Below are positions 1 to 9,160 of a stretch of DNA of 64,000 nt, one piece after another. The position numbers were made by a program, and so were the translations under genes. The notes beneath the pieces are model-generated. The model made no database searches. It was not told the origin of the DNA and saw only the letters and a program-made list of their open reading frames with translations. Location: the NCBI RefSeq assembly GCF_043951865.1, contig NZ_JBINJF010000001.1:359833-423832 (forward strand), given 5' to 3'. Source of the stretch: JAMQKA01 sp043951865. Its GTDB lineage: Bacteria > Bacteroidota > Rhodothermia > Balneolales > Balneolaceae. Numbering within the stretch: position 1 is the first letter of the stretch; the number at the start of each line of letters is the position of its first letter.

Positions 1-289
1 ATATTTTTAGTTGACGTCAGCTTGGGTTAAGAAATAGCGAATTCGAAACAACGTTCATACTTTATAAAAAAATATTTCGACTTCACGGAAATGCCGGTAT
101 TGGCAAAACAACAGTTTGACAAAACCCTCCTTAAAATCTAAGATTATTTTAGCAGTCTTCAATTATTGATTTATTGAGGCCCTCTGATAACTGCTGCCCA
201 GTTAATTCCCGTTTTCAGCAGCAGATCGATTCTTACCTCCTGAAAACCCAGGAAACCTATAGGATTTAGCTCAATCTGATACATAAACG
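1..289. other. Left-edge intergenic region
   Basis: No convincing gene is seen. Bases about 10-33 resemble one end of the dispersed MITE-like element found at 30667-30776 (TTGACGTCAGCTTGGG here, AACGTCAGCTCGG there), so the window may open inside or at the edge of a decayed copy. The rest is AT-rich and contains no terminator or RNA structure that I can support. Confidence 0.4.
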
Positions 290-2425
290 TCAGATTTTGC
301 AAGAATTTCGAGACAGGTACTGAATCCACTCCCGCTGCTGCTGAAGCCGTTCCCGGTAACGCGATGAGAGCTTTTGGGCGTTCAACTTCCGGATCCACCT
401 TTCCGCCAGCGCCATGTTCCCGGTATATCCCAGGTGGTGTATCATCGAAAGGTACGTGCTAAAATAATCCATATCGACCGGCAGTGCCGCAAGGCGGGCC
501 GCATAAAACCGAAGCAGATCCCTCTCCTCCTCCGCTGTCTGCAGTAAATTTTCCACCGTTCTCATCTTCAACCTGTAATAGGCCCGGTCAAACCGAGTGC
601 TGTCCAACAGGGACTCGCTAAAACGCAGCTGCAGATCATATTGCCATTGCAGCGAGTCCATGCGTACGACAAACGCTTCCTCAAAAGTGGTATCCGATTG
701 CTGAGTTGCCAGCTCCATCGCCCGGTTCAAGTGCTGCCGGGCCTGCTCTCCCCGCCCCGCCAACTGGCAGGCATCGGCCGTTAACAGTTGCACCTCAATG
801 CGACACGGATCCAGATCAGCTTCCCGAATGACCGGTTCCGGTGTACCGGCCTTCAGGTTCCAGACCATCCAGAGGAGGTCAGAGGAATATCGGGTCGTAT
901 CAATCCGCCTCAATTCCGTAAGCGCCCCGAGTGCAACTGCGGTATCACCACGGGTCTGGCTCAGTAAAAACCGGTCAAAAAGCTCCGCGGCACGAGATAC
1001 TTTGTGCGGGCACGGTTGCTCAAACACGGAAGGGCGGCCAAACATGTCGCTGGCCCGGCGCCGGTCACTGCTGTCAATACGGACCGAATCGAGCCTGTGG
1101 TGCCAGCCGGCCACCAGATCTGCAAACGGCCTTTCGTACCCGTGTTCTACATCTCCGCATTTGTAGGCATTTACAAAATGCTGCGGTGGGTAGGTCTCGA
1201 TAAGATAGCGCACAAATGAACCGGCGGTCGTATAGCTTACCGGCGACCTGCTGGTATAAAAGCCCCAGTAGGAAAGCGACGACTCCATCTGCTCTGCATT
1301 CGGATACGGCCCGCCTGCGGCTACCAGCTGGTCGATCGTGGAGCGCGGGGAGCGATCAGGCGCAAGTGCAACCGCAATCCCCTCCGTCAACCCGATATTG
1401 GGAACCAGGCCCGGCCACTCCAGCAGCGCGGTTACCGCGTGGACTATTTCATGTTTGAGCGTCCCCTCCACCTGTCCCCTGGCAATATGTACCTGTGGAA
1501 TGCGCTGCCATACCGTTACATAACTGGTGTACTTGGCGCCAACGAGCTGTTTCTTTTGCCACGGGTCCGCGTAGAGATAGAGTTCAATGGGATTTGCCGA
1601 ATCAGGCTGTTCTATCTCGAGCGCCTTTTGAACCTGGCTGACATAAAACTCCGTTTCCATTCCCAAACGATCAATCTCGGAGGGGGAAAACGCCTTTTCA
1701 TCATAATAGAGCCGGGCATGCTCCGTCTCAAGGACGCCGCCAAGCTGCTGTTGCAGATACTCCCGGGGAGTAACGATACCCATCTGTTCCAGTTGCGTAT
1801 ATCCCAACACCAGCCCTAGAGTAGCCAGCCCGACGATCCACTTGTAGAATCGATCTTTGTGGAGCACAGGAATCAGCCAGACAAGCAGAACCCAGCACAA
1901 AGTAAGGAATCGAAATCCAACGAGTGAGAGCGGGAAGTGGACCGCTTCATCATAAATCGGGCCAGGCCAGTATCCCCAGACATGATTAAAAAAATAGAGT
2001 TGAGGCAATGTGAAAAATTCGTAGAGCAATCCACCTGCAGCGATTAAAGAGAGTGTACCTAGAGTCAGGAATCTGGGGAACGGTACCTTAAACAGTCGGA
2101 ACAGCCGGCCGGTTCCATATCCAAGGAAAACGCTGGGTGCCGGCAGAAAAAGCCAAAATCCCAGCCCGTGAACCGTATAGCACCCGGTGACCACCGCATA
2201 GAATAAAAGCGGAAGCCCCAAAAGATAAAGAGCCGCCAAAATTTCCATCACACACCTGAGATCCGGCTTGCTCCGCCCGGTTTCGCTTCCCGAAATGCCT
2301 CCCCAAAACGCTCCGGTGGCAGCGGCGATAATCGCAGATTCGATATGAAAATCGCTCACCAGCGGTATAAAAAGGAGACCCATTCCCGCTAAAACGGGGG
2401 CTAAATATCGAAACCTTGTGATCAT
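290..2425 (-). CDS. Polytopic membrane protein with extracytoplasmic HExxH metallopeptidase-like domain
   Basis: This 711-residue protein has about six or seven hydrophobic segments in residues 1-215 and then a long soluble part. The soluble part carries HEIVH at 325-329 and a downstream glutamate in LTEG (E348), the HExxH plus distal Glu arrangement of gluzincin (peptidase MA-like) zinc peptidases. The C-terminal half is helical and rich in Leu, Arg and Gln, reminiscent of TPR-like repeats. The role is unknown; a membrane-anchored protease acting on the periplasmic side is inferred. It lies 40 bp downstream of the proline dehydrogenase gene on the same strand. The metallopeptidase call rests on the motif alone. 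Confidence 0.7.
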   Translation of the reverse strand: MITRFRYLAPVLAGMGLLFIPLVSDFHIESAIIAAATGAFWGGISGSETGRSKPDLRCVMEILAALYLLGLPLLFYAVVTGCYTVHGLGFWLFLPAPSVFLGYGTGRLFRLFKVPFPRFLTLGTLSLIAAGGLLYEFFTLPQLYFFNHVWGYWPGPIYDEAVHFPLSLVGFRFLTLCWVLLVWLIPVLHKDRFYKWIVGLATLGLVLGYTQLEQMGIVTPREYLQQQLGGVLETEHARLYYDEKAFSPSEIDRLGMETEFYVSQVQKALEIEQPDSANPIELYLYADPWQKKQLVGAKYTSYVTVWQRIPQVHIARGQVEGTLKHEIVHAVTALLEWPGLVPNIGLTEGIAVALAPDRSPRSTIDQLVAAGGPYPNAEQMESSLSYWGFYTSRSPVSYTTAGSFVRYLIETYPPQHFVNAYKCGDVEHGYERPFADLVAGWHHRLDSVRIDSSDRRRASDMFGRPSVFEQPCPHKVSRAAELFDRFLLSQTRGDTAVALGALTELRRIDTTRYSSDLLWMVWNLKAGTPEPVIREADLDPCRIEVQLLTADACQLAGRGEQARQHLNRAMELATQQSDTTFEEAFVVRMDSLQWQYDLQLRFSESLLDSTRFDRAYYRLKMRTVENLLQTAEEERDLLRFYAARLAALPVDMDYFSTYLSMIHHLGYTGNMALAERWIRKLNAQKLSSRYRERLQQQREWIQYLSRNSCKI

Positions 2426-2465
2426 TCATTTAAGATGTTGGTGGACAACTCTGCTTTACCGGTGT

Positions 2466-3317
2466 TCAGGATTTAAAGATCGTACTCAATACAAACCAGA
2501 TATTTTCCTTTCGTTCGGTCAGCCGCCGTTTAAAATACGGCAACCACATGGTGCCGTACGGCACATATATACGCGTGTTGTATCCCTGTGCCGCCAGTCG
2601 TTCCATCGTTTCCTGTCGCAGCCCGTACAACATCTGAACTTCGAAACGCGCCTTGTCGATCTTTTGGTCTTCGGTGTAATCCAGCAGCCACTCTATCAAC
2701 TGGTCATCATGAGTGGCCATACGCGGGCAGGGCGTGCTATCCAGCAGTTTGGCGGCATATTCTTTGAACGCCTCCCGTATGGCCGGCATCTCCTGCAGGG
2801 CTACCTTCGCCGGTTCCTTGTATGCTCCCTTGCAGAGGCGAATGTCAGCCCCCATCGCGGACAGCTCGTCAATATCCTGTTTTGAGCGGTACAGGTACGC
2901 CTGGATAACAATCCCCACATGGCTGCCGTAGTTGCCAAATGCTTCCCTGAAAATATCGATAGTGGCCTGCGTATAGTCGGAGCCCTCCATATCTATGCGC
3001 ACAAACTGGTCGCGTTTCCGGGCCACATCCAGCAAGCGGAACAAATTATCACGGCAAAATTCCGGGCCAATGTCGAGTCCCAGCATGGTAAGTTTAATCG
3101 AAATCGTGCTGTCCAGACCCGCCTCCTCTATTCCATGAATCAGGCTGATATAACCGTCCGTCGCCTCACGAGCCATCGTGCGACTTGTTACATTTTCGCC
3201 CAGCATGTCGAGGGTTACGCTGATCCCCTTTTGGTTCAGGTTTTGAACTTTGGGAATCGCCTGGTCCAGGGTCTCTCCTGCTACAAATCGACTGGCAAGA
3301 AAAAAAGGTAACTTCAT
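2466..3317 (-). CDS. Proline dehydrogenase (monofunctional PRODH)
   Basis: FAD-dependent oxidation of L-proline to pyrroline-5-carboxylate, the first step of proline catabolism, usually at the inner face of the membrane with electrons passed to quinone. The 283-residue protein spans the PRODH TIM barrel: an early ISVTLDMLGE strand, SIKLTMLGLD, RIDMEGSDY, VIQAYLYRS, RLCKGAYKEP, MATHDD, FEVQMLYGLR and a C-terminal RIYVPYGTMWLPYFKRR segment. The length fits monofunctional enzymes, and no P5C dehydrogenase domain is fused or adjacent. The start at 3317 is the only ATG that keeps the first barrel helix. It may be cotranscribed with the membrane protein gene downstream. Confidence 0.93.
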   Translation of the reverse strand: MKLPFFLASRFVAGETLDQAIPKVQNLNQKGISVTLDMLGENVTSRTMAREATDGYISLIHGIEEAGLDSTISIKLTMLGLDIGPEFCRDNLFRLLDVARKRDQFVRIDMEGSDYTQATIDIFREAFGNYGSHVGIVIQAYLYRSKQDIDELSAMGADIRLCKGAYKEPAKVALQEMPAIREAFKEYAAKLLDSTPCPRMATHDDQLIEWLLDYTEDQKIDKARFEVQMLYGLRQETMERLAAQGYNTRIYVPYGTMWLPYFKRRLTERKENIWFVLSTIFKS

Positions 3318-3545
3318 TTAGCTGACTATTCTCTTTGACTTTGAAACGTATAGAAAATAAGCATCCGGACTACAAAATGTAGCTGGATTCCCCTGTATCC
3401 AGGAAGAATAAGAGTTATGGAAAAATAACCCTGCCAAACCGTTCTTCAGCATTCTTCCAAAGTAATTTCGAATCCTTTTCTGAAACATTCTAACAGGCGA
3501 TTTCGTAACAAGTTCGTGTTTTAAAATCATAACCTACCGGAGAAA

Positions 3546-4508
3546 ATGATGACTGCTCGTAATATTTATATCGCCAAAGTGCTGATTGCAATGGGCCTTT
3601 CGCTGCTGATAACGCTTCTGTTGATTATTCCAGCGTCAGCCAAAACCCTGAAAACGGGTCTCGATGATCCCTATCGAATTGAGGAGTTCAATATAAATGC
3701 GCCCGGGGAGCTGGAGGTTCGAACCTCGGGAGGACATATCACGGTGGAGGCCTCGGAAACCGACCTGGTTCGTGTTGAAATGTATGTCCGGCGCGGGGGA
3801 CGGGAACTGAGTCCATCAGACACAGATCTTGACGATTTTGATATCAATATTTCGCAGTCGGGGAGCACAGTAAAAGCTATTGCGGAGAAGGAGAGCAAAT
3901 TTTGGAACTGGGGGCGAAATAATCTTTCAATCTCCTTTGTGGTATATACTCCCCGGGAGATGCAAACCCGTCTCCGTACCAGCGGGGGACATATTTCTGT
4001 GTCCGGTATTGAGGGTAACCAACGGCTCTCGACCAGCGGAGGACACCTGGAGATGACCAACATGAGAGGCATAGTTGAGGCACGGACTTCAGGCGGACAT
4101 ATCGAAATCCGGGACTTTGCCGGCCAGATGGATGCCCGCACCAGTGGCGGACATATTGAGGCGGAGCAGGCCGAAGGCAGCATCAATTTACGAACCAGCG
4201 GGGGGCATATTGCTCTGAAACAGATAGCCGGCAGCATAGAAGCCCGGACCAGCGGCGGCAATATTGAGGCTGAACTGACAGGCGTTGACGAGGGGGTAAC
4301 CCTCAATACCAGCGGTGGACACATCAATATCAGCGTGCCAGATGGCATCGCCCTCAATATCGATCTCAAAGGGAGCAGAGTCAGTACCAGGCTCAATAAC
4401 TTTACCGGCGAAGTTGAACGGGACGAGGTGTCTGGCTCATTAAACGGGGGCGGACCAACACTTTCGGCGCGGACTTCCGGAGGCAGGGTACGCATTTCCT
4501 ACAATTAG
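3546..4508 (+). CDS. DUF4097-type beta-strand repeat protein, exported
   Basis: The 320-residue protein has an N-terminal signal or anchor segment (about residues 10-32) and then a regular array of the motif TSGGHI or TSGGNI, about every 17-20 residues from residue 60 to the end. Such arrays form a right-handed beta-helix or beta-roll, as in DUF4097/adhesin-like proteins. These often act in the envelope or beside anti-sigma systems; here the function is unknown. ATG codons at 3546 and 3549 are both possible. A region around 3529-3545 (ACCTACCGGAGAAA) supplies a ribosome-binding site. The gene stands alone, facing away from the proline dehydrogenase gene. Confidence 0.8.
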   Translation: MMTARNIYIAKVLIAMGLSLLITLLLIIPASAKTLKTGLDDPYRIEEFNINAPGELEVRTSGGHITVEASETDLVRVEMYVRRGGRELSPSDTDLDDFDINISQSGSTVKAIAEKESKFWNWGRNNLSISFVVYTPREMQTRLRTSGGHISVSGIEGNQRLSTSGGHLEMTNMRGIVEARTSGGHIEIRDFAGQMDARTSGGHIEAEQAEGSINLRTSGGHIALKQIAGSIEARTSGGNIEAELTGVDEGVTLNTSGGHINISVPDGIALNIDLKGSRVSTRLNNFTGEVERDEVSGSLNGGGPTLSARTSGGRVRISYN

Positions 4509-4901
4509 TTCCCGGTCAGCTGGGAGTCTGGATTTTCACCAAGAAATTTATTCTTCAGCAAGGAAAAGGGCCGCGCAGACGTACCGTTGTACGTTGAGCA
4601 AGTAGATTTTCCCTTTAACGCATTTAACGCAGCTGAAGGGCAGATCTCGCAGCGCTTTACACCCTGTCAAATAAAAAGGTCGACAAAATATGAGGCTAGA
4701 TACGGCCTGCCATCAGGGTACATGACTTTTGCATACATTATCGTGAGAAATGCAGCCTAGGTCATAGATGTTGGGTCAAACAGAAATTTATTTATTATAA
4801 ATTCATACAATAAACGTATACTTTACTTCTGTAATAAGAGAAAGAAACTGTTCATTCCGGACAGGTAATCGTTATAATCCGAAATAATAAAAATCAGAGT
4901 T
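4509..4901. other. Gene-free gap before the cupredoxin gene
   Basis: No coding frame with plausible composition and no recognisable RNA were found. The last 100 bases are AT-rich and presumably hold the promoter of the cupredoxin gene at 4902. Confidence 0.4.
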
Positions 4902-5462
4902 ATGAAACTCACACACATATTTACGTTTATTGCATTCATCGCACTGGTAGGTGCGTGTGGAGGTGGAGAATCCAGCGATCAACAACAAGCTACCCAGGAA
5001 GAGAGCACCAGCGACGTACGAACCATTGAAATCATTGGTATCGATGCCATGAAATTTGCCGTTGAGAGTGATGCCGAGGGCATTTCCGTAGTCGATGACC
5101 TGGGATCAAGTGATGAACTCGTGCGTCTTGAAACGATCTCGGCACAACCCGGAGAAGAGATTAGAATTGAACTGACAACCCGCAGCCAGTTGCCCGCTAC
5201 AGCCATGGCTCACAACTGGGTACTGCTCTCCCTGGATTCGGATACCAAAGCGTTTATAAACGCGGCTGTTCAGGCCAAAGAAAATGATTATATCCCCCAG
5301 GATATGACGGATCAAATTATTGCAGAAACTGAACTTGCCGGTGGTGGAGAGACCGTGAGCGTCACTTTTACCGTACCTGAAACCCCGGGGGAATATGAAT
5401 ATGTCTGCAGCTTTCCCGGACACTATTCTGCCGGCATGAGAGGAACACTGGTGGTCGAATAG
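4902..5462 (+). CDS. azu: Azurin-type cupredoxin lipoprotein
   Basis: A small blue copper electron carrier, predicted to be anchored as a periplasm-facing or outer-membrane lipoprotein. The 186-residue protein has a signal peptide ending in a lipobox (LVGAC, Cys19) and a low-complexity linker. The cupredoxin fold has the azurin-type ligand set: His104 in AHNW, then Cys169, His174 and Met179 in CSFPGHYSAGM. The mature domain length matches azurin. Azurins commonly donate electrons to copper or cytochrome reductases of denitrification, which fits the nos locus in this window, but the two loci are far apart. A strong terminator follows at once. Confidence 0.92.
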   Translation: MKLTHIFTFIAFIALVGACGGGESSDQQQATQEESTSDVRTIEIIGIDAMKFAVESDAEGISVVDDLGSSDELVRLETISAQPGEEIRIELTTRSQLPATAMAHNWVLLSLDSDTKAFINAAVQAKENDYIPQDMTDQIIAETELAGGGETVSVTFTVPETPGEYEYVCSFPGHYSAGMRGTLVVE

Positions 5463-5498
5463 TAAGCTGAAAATTTCAGTTTTCAATTATATTATACA

Positions 5499-5537
5499 AA
5501 AGCCCGGTAATACTTCTTACCGGGCCTTTTTTTAAAT
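5499..5537 (+). terminator. Rho-independent terminator after azurin gene
   Basis: An inverted repeat AGCCCGGTAA / TTACCGGGCC with a short loop is followed by a run of T residues, about 37 bases after the azurin stop codon. The convergent Bor-like gene ends at 5554, so the hairpin may serve both directions. Confidence 0.85.
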
Positions 5538-5553
5538 TGACTGAATTCAATTG

Positions 5554-5988
5554 CTATTTGACTTTCAAGTAAACAGGTTGCCGGGTTTCTACCGCTTTTT
5601 CAGAAGCCCTTTGGATGTCGTCAATAAAATTGCTTTCAGAACGGGATAACACGGTAAACCCATTGGTTCCCTTCTCTTCCAGGTCCAGGACAGCTGATCC
5701 CGCGGCGCAGGTCACCTTAATATGCATCGGGGTATAAATTCCCAATGTCAGGTTTCCCACAAGCATATTGACAAAACTCAACCGGGTTTCTACCATGGCA
5801 ACTCCGTTGCTGCACTCCTCGGCCGCCTCAACGGTTTTGGGAGGTACCAGCCCAAAGATCCAGGAGGAGGCAAAACTTTGCTCATAAACCCGGGCGGAAG
5901 GTTCCAGATCCGTTGTTACCTTGGCGTGATAACATCCGGAAACGGTCAACACCAGGCACGCCAGCACTACTTTTTTTATTAAGGTCAT
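5554..5988 (-). CDS. Bor-like lipoprotein
   Basis: A small lipoprotein related to phage lambda Bor, the serum-resistance outer-membrane lipoprotein. The 144-residue product has a signal peptide with lipobox VSGC (Cys about 16). The conserved Bor core follows: KTVEAAEECSNG, a VETRLSFVNMLVG segment, then LTLGIYTPMHIKVTC, matching the Bor signature KTVDAAKIC...TLGIYTPLEARVYC. The start at 5988 was chosen because GGAGTGG lies just upstream and the signal peptide follows directly; an ATG 31 codons upstream adds a non-signal extension. Whether it confers any serum or stress phenotype here is unknown. Confidence 0.8.
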   Translation of the reverse strand: MTLIKKVVLACLVLTVSGCYHAKVTTDLEPSARVYEQSFASSWIFGLVPPKTVEAAEECSNGVAMVETRLSFVNMLVGNLTLGIYTPMHIKVTCAAGSAVLDLEEKGTNGFTVLSRSESNFIDDIQRASEKAVETRQPVYLKVK

Positions 5989-6562
5989 ATCCACTCCATA
6001 TTTAGTTATTTTTTGTCTTTCAGCTTTTTCACTCAAACCGAATAGCGATACTATATTCGCACATAAATAAATAAAAAACAATATGTTAGGACACGTTTAC
6101 CGGTTGAAAGTGTTCCTATTTTCTAGTTTCGGAGGACCAATCTCCCTAAATCCCTCTTCTCTAGAGGGACTTTCGGTGGTCATGCCACTGAAAGCAGAAA
6201 AATTGCATGTACTTTGCTATGGGAGTTCCTCCCTGGAGAAGGAGGACAGGAGGAGTGATTCTGTATTAACGAAATAGGTGGCTTAAAACAAATTGTTAAC
6301 CGGTATACGCGTTATCTTAAAATAGATTCTACTAATTTTGCCTGTATTTCTTACATAGGAATTGGCCCCGCCTGCCGCGTTGTTCTCTTCTCCTACTGAA
6401 AGAACAGTTCCTGGTGAGGAAATAGGGATTAAGGAGGAATAATAATATACTGGTAGTCCAAACGGTCGTAAATAGAGAGCAATTTGGGAATTTCACCAAC
6501 CGGGACTGTAAGTGGCACGTTTGGCAACATCGCCGGGCAAGATGGAGTGTGTTGATACCAGG
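5989..6562. other. Gene-free gap with possible degenerate repeat
   Basis: No supported gene. Bases about 6130-6260 contain purine/pyrimidine-rich blocks (CCCTCTTCTCTAGAGGGA, then CCTCCCTGGAGAAGGAGGA) that look like a dispersed-repeat remnant rather than coding sequence. I could not define its ends. Confidence 0.35.
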
Positions 6563-7840
6563 TTACAGCATTTCCTGGAAACGCTCGTAGGCTGCCTTCT
6601 GCAATTGATCGCGGTGATCGGGATGAGCAATTTCAATCAGGGCCTTTGCCCGCTGACTCATATTTTTTCCATATAGATTGGCCACGCCGTACTCTGTGAC
6701 AACATAGTGAACGTGAGCCCGTGTTGTTACCACGCCCGCCCCCTGCTTCAGGTACGGCACAATTCGTGATATACCCTTGCTCGTGGTTGAGGGTAGAGCA
6801 ATAATCGGCTTTCCTCCGTCGCTGAGGGAGGCCCCGCGTATAAAGTCCATCTGTCCGCCAACTCCGGAATAATGGTACGTCCCGATCGAATCGGCGCAAA
6901 CCTGTCCTGTGAGATCCACTTCCACCGCACTGTTGATCGCCGTGACCTTCGGGTTTTTGCGGATAACGGCCGTATCATTTGTATAGGCCACATCAAGCAT
7001 TGCCACCTGGGGATTGTCATCCACAAAATCATACAGTTTCTGGGATCCCATCAAAAAAGTGGACACAATCTTGCCGGGATGACGCTTCTTTTTTTTGTTG
7101 TTGATAACCCCGCTCTTTACAAGGTCGATAATACCGTCTGAAAACATTTCGGTGTGGATCCCGAGATCCCTGTGATTTTTTAGCGCTTTCAGCACCGCGT
7201 TGGGAATTCCGCCGATTCCCATTTGAAGTGTTGCCCCGTCTTCAACCAGCTCGGCGCAGTAGTTCCCGATCTTTTGTTCAATCTCACCGGGTTCCCCAGC
7301 AATATGTTCCGGGAGCGGTGTTTCATGGTCAACCAGTGCATCAAGCTCCGTAACATGCACCATTCCATCTCCATGGGTTCGGGGCATTTTGGGATTCACC
7401 TGGGCGATCACATGTTTGGCGGTCTGTACCGCTGCCCTTGAGGCGTCAACAGAGACGCCGAGTGAACAGAATCCGTGATTGTCGGGGGGCGAAATCTGTA
7501 CCAAGGCTACATCCAGCGGCAAAATATTGTCACGGAATAGGTATGGGGTTTCGCTCAGGAAGATCGGCAGGTAGTCGCCCCGCCCTTCATTGACAGCCTT
7601 GCGGACGTTGGCTCCCACGAACAGGGCGTTTACTTTAAAACTTTCACTGTATTGAGAATCGGCGTACGGGGCCGGACCCTCGGTGTGGAGCGAGATTATT
7701 TCCACATCCCTGAGCTCTTGATGGCGGGCGGTCATCGCCTCCAACAGGTGGTGCGGGGCAGCGGCTACGCTGTGGACAAACACCCGGTCACCGGATGAGA
7801 TTAATTTTACAGCTTCTTCGGCGGTTACAAATGTTTCCAT
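6563..7840 (-). CDS. Acetyl-CoA hydrolase/transferase family CoA-transferase
   Basis: A family I CoA-transferase of the Cat1/Ach1/4-hydroxybutyrate CoA-transferase group, moving CoA between acetate or another short acid and an acyl donor. The 425-residue protein shows the N-terminal SGDRVFVHSVAAAPHHLLEAM segment, a glycine-rich MGIGGIPNAVLKAL motif, SGVGGQMDFIRGASLS and the C-terminal VTEYGVANLYGKN block typical of the family. The start at 7840 begins at the conserved METFVTAEEAVKLI; a longer frame to 8026 would overlap the upstream gene and lacks family similarity. The substrate cannot be told from sequence: acetate, succinate and 4-hydroxybutyrate are all possible. Confidence 0.88.
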   Translation of the reverse strand: METFVTAEEAVKLISSGDRVFVHSVAAAPHHLLEAMTARHQELRDVEIISLHTEGPAPYADSQYSESFKVNALFVGANVRKAVNEGRGDYLPIFLSETPYLFRDNILPLDVALVQISPPDNHGFCSLGVSVDASRAAVQTAKHVIAQVNPKMPRTHGDGMVHVTELDALVDHETPLPEHIAGEPGEIEQKIGNYCAELVEDGATLQMGIGGIPNAVLKALKNHRDLGIHTEMFSDGIIDLVKSGVINNKKKKRHPGKIVSTFLMGSQKLYDFVDDNPQVAMLDVAYTNDTAVIRKNPKVTAINSAVEVDLTGQVCADSIGTYHYSGVGGQMDFIRGASLSDGGKPIIALPSTTSKGISRIVPYLKQGAGVVTTRAHVHYVVTEYGVANLYGKNMSQRAKALIEIAHPDHRDQLQKAAYERFQEML

Positions 7841-7902
7841 AATATCAGAGTTTGGATAAATTTTAAGTTCGCAGATAGCTTTATATTGCTGGACTTCAAC
7901 AT

Positions 7903-9132
7903 TTATCGCTTGGCTGGTGATTGGGTTGTTAATTTCCACCACACCGCCCCCACTGCCAGCGCGGGTAATACTGCCACGGCGGTCACCACATAATACACCC
8001 ACATTCCACTCCAGGCAATCGGCCACAGACGCGTCAACAGCAACAGGCTGGCCAGAACCAGGATAACAGAAAGCACCACTCCGCTAAACACCGAGGTTCC
8101 CAGCGTCCTACCCTGGAACAGGTACCCAATACCGACCAGGGTAAATCCCCCGAGCAGCAGTATATGCAGGTAAAAAATCCGCAGAGCGTGATCCGACAAC
8201 CAAAATCCTGACGGCATGACGGAAGCGGCAACCTGCATTACCCCTTTGATAAGAAGCAGCCAGATCGGCCAGCGGAATATGGAATTTAATCGCTTTCCAT
8301 TTCTCAGGAGGGCATACATAGCCAGACATAACGCAGCGCCTGAAATCAGGCCGCCCGACCGCGCCGTAATGAGCATTTCCGGGGTCACCAGTGTTTCTGA
8401 AATTCCATACGGGAACGTGAGGGGCGCACCCAGCAGAATGAGGACCATCAGTACCTGGGACGAAAATGGAAGTGACCCGGTGTTTATTTCCAACAGTTCA
8501 TCCAGGAGGGCAACCGCGGCCAGAACCACCCATCCCTCGGTGAAGCAGGCCAGGAAAAAGTGCGTTAACGCCTTGCCAACCAGTGGATTCGAAACTCCCG
8601 AAAACTGCGCCACCGCCACGCCCCAGGCACCCAGGGAAGAGATGAAGAGCATGACCAGGGAAGCCTCGAACCACCCATTCCGGTCTTCTTCCCCAATATG
8701 TTTTCGCATTGACAGGTATCCCGCCATGAAAAGGTACCAACCCACCATAACGAGTCCGGAAAAGATAACGGATAGCGGCAGTGAGGTGCTTCCAACCGTT
8801 ACGGGACGATATCCAAACAGTAGAAAAAAGGGATAGGATAACAATCCAAAACACAGGATTGCCCAGAGTGAACTGTAGATCAAACTTAGCCCGGAGTTCT
8901 CCTTTTTTTCTATCGACTTTATCTCCCCGTACATCAGCAGCAGCGGCAATGCGGACGCCCACCCGAAAAACATCAGGTGGGAGTGGGCGTGACGTATATT
9001 TTGCAAACTCAAATCGGCCGGCAGCGGCATTATCATTCCCAGCCGGTACAATACCCCGGTAAGTGCCGCCAGTACAAAACAACACAGAATCACCTGCCAC
9101 AGGTATCGTCCGACTTTTTTCTCTAGCTGCAC
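7903..9132 (-). CDS. Polytopic membrane protein with conserved His-rich helix (oxidase subunit I-like?)
   Basis: The 409-residue product has roughly eleven hydrophobic helices. Helix 2 carries HAHSHLMFFGW, and a later helix starts ALTHFFLACFTEGW. Histidine-bearing helices of this kind occur in heme-copper oxidase subunit I-like and NnrS-like proteins of NO metabolism, so a heme- or copper-binding role is possible but not shown. It lies 28 bp downstream of a secreted protein gene (9161-9787) and 62 bp upstream of the CoA-transferase start, so the three may form one transcript. I do not recognise the exact family. Confidence 0.6.
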   Translation of the reverse strand: MQLEKKVGRYLWQVILCCFVLAALTGVLYRLGMIMPLPADLSLQNIRHAHSHLMFFGWASALPLLLMYGEIKSIEKKENSGLSLIYSSLWAILCFGLLSYPFFLLFGYRPVTVGSTSLPLSVIFSGLVMVGWYLFMAGYLSMRKHIGEEDRNGWFEASLVMLFISSLGAWGVAVAQFSGVSNPLVGKALTHFFLACFTEGWVVLAAVALLDELLEINTGSLPFSSQVLMVLILLGAPLTFPYGISETLVTPEMLITARSGGLISGAALCLAMYALLRNGKRLNSIFRWPIWLLLIKGVMQVAASVMPSGFWLSDHALRIFYLHILLLGGFTLVGIGYLFQGRTLGTSVFSGVVLSVILVLASLLLLTRLWPIAWSGMWVYYVVTAVAVLPALAVGAVWWKLTTQSPAKR

Positions 9133-9160
9133 TTCGGGGATTCCGGTATTTTTTGGTGAT

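Noticed and set aside
3318..3530. 70-codon minus-strand frame between proline dehydrogenase and the beta-helix gene
   Set aside because: No ribosome-binding site or motif; it covers the leader region of proline dehydrogenase.
3700..4500. Regular direct repeats that could suggest a CRISPR array
   Set aside because: The repeats are in frame, encode TSGGHI units and have no unique spacers. No CRISPR array was seen anywhere in the window.
6083..6277. 64-codon plus-strand frame
   Set aside because: Lies in a repeat-like region and lacks coding composition or a start signal.
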